Source: Pandoraea capi
Lineage (GTDB): Bacteria; Pseudomonadota; Gammaproteobacteria; Burkholderiales; Burkholderiaceae
Reading direction: 5' to 3'
DNA length: 64,000 nt
Assembly (NCBI RefSeq): GCF_902459735.1
Contig: NZ_CABPRV010000002.1
Coordinates: 186,001-250,000 of the forward strand
This document shows positions 41,291 to 49,405 of this stretch, in pieces. Position 1 is the stretch's first letter. Each line of letters begins with the position of its first letter. The notes beneath the pieces were generated by a model. It ran no database searches, was not told the DNA's origin, and worked only from the letters and a program-made list of their open reading frames with translations. The position numbers were made by a program, and so were the translations under genes.

Positions 41291-42823
41291 CTAGTTCGTC
41301 GGCAGATACTTGCTGAAATCTTTGTCGAGCGAGGCCAGTGACTGATCGATCGTCTGGCGGTGGGTGTCAATCCACTTGCCGTCGGCGTCGAGTTCCCGAT
41401 CGGTGCGCGCCAGCATGCGTTTCATCTCGGCCGGTTGCGGACCGCCCGATGTCGCCCGATGCATGACGATAGCCACCGGGTCGAGCGTCGCACGGAACTG
41501 GGATTCGGTCATCGGCAACTCGCCCCCGCTGACGTTCATCTCCGTCAGCGTCTGCTTGAAGATGCGCTGTGCCTCTGCATACGGGAACTGGCTGGGGCGA
41601 AGATCATGAGCCTTCGCGTAATCGACGATCTCCGACGCAAAGTGGTGTCCCACCCGGAACGGCAGCCCGTGCTCACGCATCAGCACATCGGCGATTTCCT
41701 GTGATGCCGTCCAGTCGCTGTCGAGTTCGTCGAGCGCGCGTTGCGGATCGATCACCAGGGCGTTGAGCACGCGGTCCCAGCGCTTGAGCAACGCCGTGGT
41801 CCGATCCATGACCGCCATGTTCTCGTCGATGTGCTTCGCATCGCTCATGCCCGGCGGAATGTTGTGCGCCGTGATCGCGCGACCCACGCCAAGGGTGACG
41901 ACCATCGACGCCGCCGTGCGGGTGTCGTTGAGCAGCCCCGGGTTGCGCTTTTGCGGCATTGCGCTCGACACATAGGTGTTGCCGCCGCCTTCGCGCAGCA
42001 GAATCCACGGACGCGGCTGTGCATACTGCACCATCACGTCCTGCACGAACGCCGATGTGTGCAGCGCGATGCTCGTCGCGAGCGCACCGATCTCCACAGG
42101 CAGGTCCGTCGCGGCGATCTGCGCGGCGTCGTAGGCGTTATCGACCTTGTCGGCAAAGCCGAGCGCATGGGCCATCCTGTCGCGATCCAGCGGCCAGCTC
42201 GTGCCGTTGAGCACCGTCGTTCCCATCGGGGACAGATCCACTCGTGCGTACAGCTCGTGCAGACGTTGCGCGTCGCGCTGAAGCCCCGCCACATGGCCGA
42301 GCAGGTAATGACCGTAGCTGTTCGGCTGGGCGGCCACGCCATTGGTGTAATTGGGGACGATGGTCGCTTCGTACTGTTGCGCAAGCCGCCGCAATGTGGC
42401 CGTGGTGGTGCGCAACTGCGCAGCGAGCACGAGCAGGCGATCGCGGTACATCGCGGCACGCACCGTGGCCAGCATGTCCTGACTGGAGCGACCGGCATGC
42501 AGCAACGTCGCCTCGACGCCCGCTGCCTTGATCAGCAACGGCTCGAACGTGATGACCAGATCCGGACGGGCGCCGCCGGGCTGATCCCCCGCGCTCAGTA
42601 CCGTGTCGAGCCCCTTGGCGATGTGCGGCGCAAGCTTCGCGTCCAGCAAGCCTTGACGGGTGTTGATCACCAGCGACGCCTTGTTGATCTCACCCAGCCA
42701 GTAGAACGCGTCTCGCTGGGGCGCGGCGTTCGTTGCCGTAGCGGTCGCGGTTTGCGCCATGGCCGGCGCGGCAAGCATCGTGGTGAGGCAGAGTCCCAAC
42801 CCGGCAATTCGTTTCTTGCGCAC
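41291..42823 (-). CDS. Secreted argininosuccinate-lyase/fumarase-superfamily lyase
   Basis: A 510-residue protein of the ASL/fumarase superfamily that begins with a signal peptide (RKKRIAGLGLCLTTMLAAPAMAQ, cleavage after AMA). The GTG at 42823 is the start because AGGAGA lies 7 nt upstream; the frame is open further but without a ribosome-binding site. Family core: ASL-type helical bundle with GTTVLNGTSWPLDRDRMAHALGF and the signature loop SSAMPQKRNPG near residues 287-296 that carries the catalytic Ser. Cytosolic ASL has no signal peptide. Inferred: a periplasmic beta-eliminating lyase releasing fumarate from an N-succinyl-type compound (aspartate-derived natural product or chelator). Same strand as, and 85 bp from, the ALDH gene of the biosynthetic locus. 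Confidence 0.82.
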   Translation of the reverse strand: MRKKRIAGLGLCLTTMLAAPAMAQTATATATNAAPQRDAFYWLGEINKASLVINTRQGLLDAKLAPHIAKGLDTVLSAGDQPGGARPDLVITFEPLLIKAAGVEATLLHAGRSSQDMLATVRAAMYRDRLLVLAAQLRTTTATLRRLAQQYEATIVPNYTNGVAAQPNSYGHYLLGHVAGLQRDAQRLHELYARVDLSPMGTTVLNGTSWPLDRDRMAHALGFADKVDNAYDAAQIAATDLPVEIGALATSIALHTSAFVQDVMVQYAQPRPWILLREGGGNTYVSSAMPQKRNPGLLNDTRTAASMVVTLGVGRAITAHNIPPGMSDAKHIDENMAVMDRTTALLKRWDRVLNALVIDPQRALDELDSDWTASQEIADVLMREHGLPFRVGHHFASEIVDYAKAHDLRPSQFPYAEAQRIFKQTLTEMNVSGGELPMTESQFRATLDPVAIVMHRATSGGPQPAEMKRMLARTDRELDADGKWIDTHRQTIDQSLASLDKDFSKYLPTN

Positions 42824-42908
42824 TGCGTGTCTCCTGATCGTCGAGGCGTCCGAAGGGGGATCGGCGCCGGCATTTTCTGTGCAGGCGCTAACCATACTCC
42901 GGCCGACG

Positions 42909-44363
42909 TCAGACCGCCACTGTGACGAATTTGCTCATCAGATACGGTTCGATGGCGTCGGGGCCGCCTTCTTCTCCGTACCCGGAGTCACGCACCCCGC
43001 CGAACGGGACTTCAGGCAGTCCCAACCCGCCGTGATTGATACTCGTCATGCCAGCAACGACGCGTCGACTGACCTCGTGGATCGTGGCGGCCGAGCGGGA
43101 AAACGCGTAGGAGGCCAGCCCGTACGGCAGGCGGTTCGCTTCCGCTATCGCATCGTTCAGGGTCTGGAATCGGTTCACTATCGCCACGGGGCCGAACGGT
43201 TCTTCGTTCATGATGCGCGCCGTGATCGGTACGTTCGTCAATACGGTCGGCGCAAAGAAGTAGCCCGGCCGGTCGAGTCGTCGGCCGCCGAGCCGAAGCG
43301 TGGCCCCTTGCGCGAGAGCGTCCGACACTAACGCTTCGAGCGCGTGAACCCGTCGCTCATTGGCCAGCGGCCCCATGCGCGTCTGAGGATCCAGTCCATT
43401 GCCGACGGCGATGCTGCCGGCGAGATCCGCGAAGCGCTCGACGAACGCGTCTGCCATGTCGTTTTGCACCAGGAAACGCGTCGGCGAAGCGCAAACCTGC
43501 CCGGCATTGCGAAACTTGGCCGTGGCGAGCGTTTGTACCGTCAGCGCAAGATCCGCGTCGTCAAAGATCAGCACGGGGGCATGACCGCCCAGCTCCATGG
43601 TGGAGCGTTTCATGTGCTGACCGGCAAGCGACGCGAGATGTTTGCCGACGCGCGTTGAGCCTGTGAACGAGACCGCCGCGATATCGGGGTGCGGGATAAG
43701 AAACTCGGAAATGTCGCCCGGCACGCCATAGACAAGATTGATCGCGTGATCCGGGACACCCGCATCGAGGAAGGCCTGAATCAGTGCGGCAGGCGACGCC
43801 GGCGTTTCCTCGGGCGCCTTGACGATCACGGAGCATCCTGCGGCCAGTGCCGCCGCCAGCTTGATCGCTACCTGGCTGACCGGGAAATTCCATGGCGTGA
43901 ATGCGGCCACCTGGCCCACTGGCAGTTTCATCGTGTACTGCATGACATTGGACTTGCGAGGCGGGATGACACGTCCGAAGTTGCGTCTGCCCTGCTCCGC
44001 CAGCCAATCGGTCACATCCGCCGAGTCGTGAATCTCGGCCGCTGCCTCGGCTAACGGCTTGCCTTGCTCCCACGTCAGCAGGTGCGCGATGGCGTCTACG
44101 CGCTCGCGAAGCAACGTTGCCGCCTTGCTCAGGATGAGCGCGCGCGCTTGCGGCCCGGTCTCGTGCCACTGCGCAAATCCCTTGACCCCGGCCTGTACGG
44201 CACGCTCAAGGTCAGAACGCACTGCGCTCGCGACCGACCCGATCGACGCCCCCGTTGCCGGATCACGCACGGCGATCTGCTCGCGGTCTCCGCCCTCGCG
44301 CCAATCGCCTGCGATGAAGCATTTCACGTCAGGATAGCGTTGCGGGCTGTCTTCACGCTTCAT
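42909..44363 (-). CDS. NAD(P)-dependent aldehyde dehydrogenase (SSADH-like)
   Basis: A 484-residue ALDH. Cofactor site: PVGQVAAFTPWNFPVSQVAIKLAAALAAGCSVIVKAPEETP and FTGSTRVGKHL. Catalytic Glu is in STMELGGHAPVLIF and catalytic Cys in NAGQVCASPTRF. C-terminal LPEVPFGGVRDSGYGEEGGPDAIEPY. The ATG at 44363 has GAAGGAG upstream. It lies 22 bp after the flavoprotein gene of the divergent arm, so it is probably part of the same operon. Likely oxidises an aldehyde intermediate or shunt product of the pathway (inference). Confidence 0.92.
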   Translation of the reverse strand: MKREDSPQRYPDVKCFIAGDWREGGDREQIAVRDPATGASIGSVASAVRSDLERAVQAGVKGFAQWHETGPQARALILSKAATLLRERVDAIAHLLTWEQGKPLAEAAAEIHDSADVTDWLAEQGRRNFGRVIPPRKSNVMQYTMKLPVGQVAAFTPWNFPVSQVAIKLAAALAAGCSVIVKAPEETPASPAALIQAFLDAGVPDHAINLVYGVPGDISEFLIPHPDIAAVSFTGSTRVGKHLASLAGQHMKRSTMELGGHAPVLIFDDADLALTVQTLATAKFRNAGQVCASPTRFLVQNDMADAFVERFADLAGSIAVGNGLDPQTRMGPLANERRVHALEALVSDALAQGATLRLGGRRLDRPGYFFAPTVLTNVPITARIMNEEPFGPVAIVNRFQTLNDAIAEANRLPYGLASYAFSRSAATIHEVSRRVVAGMTSINHGGLGLPEVPFGGVRDSGYGEEGGPDAIEPYLMSKFVTVAV

Positions 44364-44385
44364 GAAGCCATCTCCTTCGATGACA

Positions 44386-46242
44386 TCAGCCGTCCACCGG
44401 CTGCAATTCGCCCGTCCGACGGGCATCTGACGTCAGTATCTCTTCGCACAGCGCCCGCACGATCGTATCGGCATCCACCGTCTGTCGGGAGAGGATGCCC
44501 GATCGCGGCAGCACGTTCGTGTAATAGTGCGCTCCCTCCACCACGAAACCAGTCGCCCACAGCCCGCGTTGCGGGTTGCCATACCGGTCCATGACGCGCA
44601 TGTCTTGCGTGATGTCGATGCCGCCGGCGTGATACGCCCCGTTCATGAAGGGCCGTATTACCCCCCTCGCCAGCAGGTGAGTGGCTAACGGTGAATCGTC
44701 AGTCAGCGGCGAGTAGCGATCGGTGCGCGCGGCGATCACGACGTCGACAGCGGTGCTTTCTTCGTAAGACGCCTGATCCACGCGAACCCGAAAGGTCCAG
44801 TCGTCGGCCATCTCTATTCGCGTCTTCGACCCGCCGGCGACCTGGAGCACACCCGCGTCAAAAAGCGCGAGCCATTCCTCGTTGCGTATCAGTGGCGGGC
44901 CGAACGAGATCCGGTTGATGATCGGGTTGAACGCTTCAAGAAAGTACTTGTGCGATTCGGGCGACATGCCGCCGAATTCCAGCGTGGCCCGTAAGGCGTC
45001 GCGCGCATCGCGAAGCACATCGGTCGCGGCCTTGAGTCCGCTTGCGCAATTGCCCCGGTAGGCTTCATCCAGATCGTATTTCATGGCGCCGAGGAACCAC
45101 TTCCGGAAATCGTCGGGATCTCGAAACGTCTTGTCCCGTATCGGCCAGAGGATGTCGTGAACGATCCGAACCTCCTCCTCGGTCGGAGAAAAGCGGGCCG
45201 GATCCACCTCTACGCCGCCTTCGGTGGCACGATAGGCGAGCGCCATCTCCTTGACGATCAGCGGAAATATCTCAGACTGAAAATCCACGCCGGCGCGTCC
45301 TGCCTGCAATGCGCGCCGACGTAACTCTCTCGCCGCCTGCGGCGTGAAGAACCGGCACTCGTATTGTCCCCGCTGCCCCTTTTGATTGACCCCGCGCGCT
45401 GCAAACGGCAGCGTGTGCCGGGACCCGACCCAGATTTTGGGCTCGCGGCCAGACGGCTGGTACACGAACCTACCGTCCACCGTGCGGTATTTTCCACCCC
45501 GGCCGATCGTGAGCGCGGACACCACGTCGTGGGCGGTAAGCCCCAGCCCGCGAACGGCCACACGCGCACGCGAATCGATGGCGTCGAGCTTTTCCACCGG
45601 ATAAGGCGCTTCGATATAAGCCAGATGCGGGTTGTTCGACTGTCCCGCCTGCGCAAACGCGGCAAGCTTCCGGTCTTCTTCGTTCGATGCGCGCTGGATA
45701 TGTCCCGTTGCGAGCACCACGAACTGGGCACTGAGCGCGTCACCATTCGTCAGACGCACAACGTACTGGCCGTCGTGCGGCCAGATATCGACCGCCCTGG
45801 CGCGAACATGACGAACGTGAATATTTTCCGGAAGGGCCGCCAGCACTTCACGTCCGAAGGCAGACAAGTAACGTCCGAGCAGTGCGCGCGGCAAGTGATT
45901 TCGCTCGCTTAACGGCTCGCCGCCGGGCGCGATGGCGATCTCATACCCTTGCGCGAATCGCCGGTACCCCTGATCGACAACCCAATCCAGAAACGACGGC
46001 TTGCGCTCGCCACCCAAGGGTCCGCCCGGCGGATACATCGTGATCTGTGCCGCCAGCGTGTTGATCATCAGGTGACTGGCCTGGGAGGCACTGTGCGCGC
46101 CCTCTCCCAACTCGCCGGGGTCTATGACGACAACGTCGAGTCGCTGTTCGCGCGGGAGTTGACCGCCATAAACCACGAGTCGTTCCAGAATCGACAGCGC
46201 GCGCGCTCCACCGCCAACGATGGCAAGCCGAAAATCCGCCAT
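44386..46242 (-). CDS. Large FAD/NAD(P)-binding protein (COG4529-like)
   Basis: A 618-residue flavoprotein. The N-terminal FAD site FRLAIVGGGARALSILERLVVYGG precedes VVVIDPGELGEGAHSASQASHLMINTLAAQITMYPPGG, a COG4529 feature; a second dinucleotide site follows around VVLATGHIQR and ARVAVRGLGLTAHDVVSALTIGRGG (residues about 220-260). The C-terminal half ends with GLWATGFVVEGAHYYTNVLPRSG. Family function is mostly unknown; proposed roles are N-oxygenation or other amine/amino acid oxidation. In the same arm as the PhyH hydroxylase (66 bp gap) and ALDH. Confidence 0.82.
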   Translation of the reverse strand: MADFRLAIVGGGARALSILERLVVYGGQLPREQRLDVVVIDPGELGEGAHSASQASHLMINTLAAQITMYPPGGPLGGERKPSFLDWVVDQGYRRFAQGYEIAIAPGGEPLSERNHLPRALLGRYLSAFGREVLAALPENIHVRHVRARAVDIWPHDGQYVVRLTNGDALSAQFVVLATGHIQRASNEEDRKLAAFAQAGQSNNPHLAYIEAPYPVEKLDAIDSRARVAVRGLGLTAHDVVSALTIGRGGKYRTVDGRFVYQPSGREPKIWVGSRHTLPFAARGVNQKGQRGQYECRFFTPQAARELRRRALQAGRAGVDFQSEIFPLIVKEMALAYRATEGGVEVDPARFSPTEEEVRIVHDILWPIRDKTFRDPDDFRKWFLGAMKYDLDEAYRGNCASGLKAATDVLRDARDALRATLEFGGMSPESHKYFLEAFNPIINRISFGPPLIRNEEWLALFDAGVLQVAGGSKTRIEMADDWTFRVRVDQASYEESTAVDVVIAARTDRYSPLTDDSPLATHLLARGVIRPFMNGAYHAGGIDITQDMRVMDRYGNPQRGLWATGFVVEGAHYYTNVLPRSGILSRQTVDADTIVRALCEEILTSDARRTGELQPVDG

Positions 46243-46308
46243 ACGGCACCCCTCAACGCAATGACGTCAATTTCACGAAAGTCCCCGACGGGCCGACGGC
46301 CCTGCTGG

Positions 46309-47154
46309 CTATCCCAGCGAGGCGAACGTTGCCGGTCGCTTCTCCGCGAGTGTCGACGCGGGCAGACGGCCGGTGCCTTCGGAGAGCGGCGTGAAGTCAC
46401 GGGCGGCAATAAATTCGGGGCGCGGGCTGTCCGTGGCGGGCAAGGCATTTTCGACACTGTTGTAAGTGACGTAGACCATCGTGCGGTCATACGGCGACAT
46501 GTTGGCCGACGATGCATGATAGACATTCGGATGGAAGAACATGACTGACCCGCGCTTGAGCTTGGGCACGGCAACGCCGTGTGCCTGCGCGAGCTCGGCG
46601 ATCAGGCGTCGGTCGGCCTTGTACTTCATGTCTGCGCCGAAGTACTGCTGCCATCCCTCCCCCTGGGTGTCCCGGATATCCACGGGATACTCCCCGTCCC
46701 GGTGCGAGCCGGGAATAAACATGAGCGGGCCGTTGAACTCGTAAATGTCGTCGAGCGTGATGCAGGCCGTGACTGCCCGCGGCTCGCGCATCTGGTCGGC
46801 GTCACGCCAGAACGTGAAGTCCTGGTGCCACTCCCATCGCTCGCCGACGAAGGCGAACTTCGCATTGATCTTGAACTGATGCACATACACGCGGCTACCG
46901 AGCAATTGTTCGGCCGGACGGAGCAATTGCGGCGTGCGAATCAGCGCAGAAAACACCGCGTTGCGCAAATGCGAACCATTGACCGCGCGTGGTCGTTCTT
47001 CCTGTCCCTCCGGAACGGTGCCCGCTCGCTCCTCTCCCAACTCACGCATGGCTTCGGCTTTGAGCAGCGCCATTTCGTCCTGAGTGAAATCGTCCTCGAC
47101 GATCAGCAGCCCTTCATTCTCATATCGCGACATCTGAGCCTGTGTAAGTTCCAT
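46309..47154 (-). CDS. Phytanoyl-CoA dioxygenase-family (Fe/2OG) hydroxylase
   Basis: A 281-residue non-haem iron oxygenase resembling ectoine/amino-acid hydroxylases. The facial triad is intact: H110-Q-D112 (GERWEWHQDFTFW) and distal His in PNVYHASSANMSPYDRTMVYVTYN, with the 2OG-binding Arg in YDRTM. HQD contrasts with HQV in the halogenase gene 2 kb away. It is the first gene of the minus-strand arm, divergent from the A-domain operon. Likely hydroxylates a free or carrier-bound amino acid (inference). Confidence 0.9.
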   Translation of the reverse strand: MELTQAQMSRYENEGLLIVEDDFTQDEMALLKAEAMRELGEERAGTVPEGQEERPRAVNGSHLRNAVFSALIRTPQLLRPAEQLLGSRVYVHQFKINAKFAFVGERWEWHQDFTFWRDADQMREPRAVTACITLDDIYEFNGPLMFIPGSHRDGEYPVDIRDTQGEGWQQYFGADMKYKADRRLIAELAQAHGVAVPKLKRGSVMFFHPNVYHASSANMSPYDRTMVYVTYNSVENALPATDSPRPEFIAARDFTPLSEGTGRLPASTLAEKRPATFASLG

Positions 47155-47590
47155 TCGATCTCTCCGGGAGGCGCTTCTCGTCGATCTGGACGGAAGGCGG
47201 GGCGATGCAATTTATTGGAAGTTCAATGAGATGCCAACGGCACTCCGCTCTCACAATAGGACAAAAGAAACGCAATTGTTAGGATTGCAACCAAAAAATT
47301 CTCTGCCAGTGAAATCCGGGTCAGATGACAAATAATTAAAATATTCACATTCTCTGAATCAGATGAAATTGGAGTGGATAAATCGTCATAACTGTCGATG
47401 ACGGCAACAATATCTCGATAGAAAAATACGGCGAATGCAAATCACAAAAAAATGATATTTCGCATTTGACTTTTGCAAAATCGTCGCCCTATTCTTTGAA
47501 ACATCGCTCGCGTTGATTTGTTATTTATTCGTCATCCTTAATATTGAAAACTCGACCTATTAAATTTAAGAGTCGAGTGAGGATCACACC
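47155..47590. other. AT-rich divergent promoter region of the biosynthetic locus
   Basis: 436 bp with no gene, markedly more AT-rich than the rest of the window. Contains two TCAGATGA direct repeats (47321-47328 and 47359-47366), several A/T runs and the promoter at 47466-47495. Likely drives both arms and may bind H-NS-like or unlinked regulators; there is no regulator gene in the locus. Confidence 0.6.
47466..47495 (+). promoter_or_regulatory. Sigma-70-like promoter of the A-domain operon
   Basis: TTGACT (47466-47471), 18-bp spacer, TATTCT (47490-47495), 95 bp upstream of the A-domain ATG. -35 matches 5 of 6 and -10 matches 4 of 6 consensus bases. Confidence 0.5.
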
Positions 47591-49093
47591 ATGCTGCTGG
47601 AGACGTTGCCCCCACAAGTCGAACAGAATGCGTCATTGCGTATCGATCCTCTGCTGCAAATGCTTTGCCGCGCCGCGGCGCTAAACGCCGACAAGATCGC
47701 GGTGATAGGCGCTAAGGGCGCTTACACCTATGACCAGGTCTTCGCGTCGGCCAGAGCGTTTGCGGCAGTACTGCGGGACGCGGGCATCGGCCCCGGCGAG
47801 ACCGTTGCGCTATCGATGCGAAAGGAAATGTCGTATGTCCAGGCCGTCCTGGGATGTCTGCTTTCCGGCAATGCGTTCTTGCCTATCGATCCGATCTATC
47901 CGTCGGAGCGCAAGCACTACATGATCGAAGACGCGGGCGCGGTGGCGTGTGTCATCAACTTCGAAATGTGTCACCGCATCGACGCCGCCGTGCTGTTGGA
48001 CATGCGGGATATCCCGGCGAATACCGTGCCGTCGAACGACTTTCCTAACACGCTTCGTACGGCCTATACGATCTATACGTCGGGGACCACCGGACGCCCC
48101 AAGGGGGTGCCGATTGCCTCGACGGCGCTCGCCCGGTTTGTCGTCGTGCAGGGCGAAACACTGAACGTCTCGCGCGATAGCCGTTTTGCGTCCGTCTCGT
48201 CGATTTCGTTCGATATGTCGATATGGGAGATCTTCATGGCGCTTTGCCATGGGGCATCGATCGTCATGCTTGACCGAGAAACCATTCTCGACGGAAGAAA
48301 GTTGGGCGCCGCACTGAAGTCGCATGCGGTCAGCCACGTACTGATGACCCCCTCGATGCTGTCGCTACTGCCTGCCGACACCTACCCGGCGTTGCGGCAT
48401 GTCGTGTCGGCTGGCGAGAAGTGCAATCAGCAGACAGTCGACACCTGGTCCCCCGTCAGTCATTTCTACGACGCGTACGGCGCGACCGAAGCCACCATCT
48501 ACACGACCATCGTCCGAAAGACTCCCGATACGCCGCTGACATGCGTGGGCAGCGCCATGACCGGCAGCGAAATCGTGATCGCCGACGAGCGCGGCGAGTC
48601 GCTCCCGACGGGAGATATCGGCGAGATCTGCATCGTCGGCAATGCCGTCTCCGCCGGATATCGCAATCGTCCCGACCTCAATGCCCGTGTCTTCATCGCG
48701 CTCGATGGCAAGCGTGCCTATCGCACCGGAGACATCGGCTATCTCGACGCGCAAGGCCGCTTGCATTGCAAGGGGCGCGCGGACCGGCAGGTGAAGTTCA
48801 ACGGGTTCCGGATCGAACTCGAAGAGATCGAGCGCGTGGCGAATGAAACGGCGTTCACGGCGGCATGCGCAGCCACGCTGCATACGACTGCTTCCGGCAA
48901 GACGTTTCTGTATCTCTTTGTCGCGCCTCGCGAGCCGTCCGCGTTCTCGACCGACACGTTCCGTGATGCGCTGCGTAAGCGTCTGCCCGGCTTCATGATG
49001 CCCAGCCGGATCTTTGCCGTCCCGGAGATCCCCGTGACCTCCAGCGGCAAGGCCGACATTCCCCGTCTCATGACACTGACCCAGGAAGGTTGA
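47591..49093 (+). CDS. Stand-alone NRPS-type amino acid adenylation domain
   Basis: A 500-residue enzyme with all A-domain cores: A3 YTSGTTGRPKGVP, A4 FDMSIWEIFMALCHGAS, A5 FYDAYGATEATIYT, A7 YRTGDIGYLD, A8 GRADRQVKFNGFRIELEEIE and A10 Lys in SSGKADIPRL. No condensation or carrier domain is fused. It should activate an amino acid as the adenylate and load it on the carrier protein encoded 2 bp downstream. Aligning by eye with GrsA gives specificity residues D-M-W-L-V-A-A-I-Y-K: the leading Asp that contacts the alpha-amino group is present and the pocket is neutral/hydrophobic; the substrate is not predicted further. TGAGGA precedes the ATG. Confidence 0.93.
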   Translation: MLLETLPPQVEQNASLRIDPLLQMLCRAAALNADKIAVIGAKGAYTYDQVFASARAFAAVLRDAGIGPGETVALSMRKEMSYVQAVLGCLLSGNAFLPIDPIYPSERKHYMIEDAGAVACVINFEMCHRIDAAVLLDMRDIPANTVPSNDFPNTLRTAYTIYTSGTTGRPKGVPIASTALARFVVVQGETLNVSRDSRFASVSSISFDMSIWEIFMALCHGASIVMLDRETILDGRKLGAALKSHAVSHVLMTPSMLSLLPADTYPALRHVVSAGEKCNQQTVDTWSPVSHFYDAYGATEATIYTTIVRKTPDTPLTCVGSAMTGSEIVIADERGESLPTGDIGEICIVGNAVSAGYRNRPDLNARVFIALDGKRAYRTGDIGYLDAQGRLHCKGRADRQVKFNGFRIELEEIERVANETAFTAACAATLHTTASGKTFLYLFVAPREPSAFSTDTFRDALRKRLPGFMMPSRIFAVPEIPVTSSGKADIPRLMTLTQEG

Positions 49094-49095
49094 CG

Positions 49096-49359
49096 ATGAA
49101 CCATCTCGCAGATCCCGTCTCCACAGTCTCCACCGATGCCATCGACCGGATGCACGCCATCTGGCGCCGCATACTCGACCATGACGAGTTCGGCCCGGAC
49201 GATAGTTTTTTCGACATTGGCGGCCACTCGCTGCTTACCACCGAGTTGGCCATCGAAATCGAAAACGAGTTTCGGGTCGCCATTCCCGTCGACGCGATTT
49301 TCGATCATCAGACGATCGCTGAACTCTGTGCCTTTGTGAGTCATCGCAATCCGTCGTAA
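49096..49359 (+). CDS. Stand-alone peptidyl carrier protein
   Basis: An 87-residue carrier protein. The phosphopantetheine attachment site is S45 in DDSFFDIGGHSLLTTELAIEIEN; helix 3 and 4 follow (VDAIFDHQTIAELCAFV). AGGAAGG lies 6 nt before the ATG at 49096, and the gene follows the A-domain stop by 2 bp, implying stoichiometric coupling. Together they form a two-component loading module like CytC1/CytC2, presenting an aminoacyl thioester to the halogenase. Confidence 0.93.
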   Translation: MNHLADPVSTVSTDAIDRMHAIWRRILDHDEFGPDDSFFDIGGHSLLTTELAIEIENEFRVAIPVDAIFDHQTIAELCAFVSHRNPS

Positions 49360-49405
49360 ATCCCTTGTGAAGATTTGCCAATCCGGAATGCAGGAGATCA
49401 AGAAA

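Noticed and set aside
41741-42925. 394-codon open frame antisense to the secreted lyase
   Set aside because: The lyase has signal peptide and catalytic loop; the antisense frame is Arg/His-rich with no recognisable motif.
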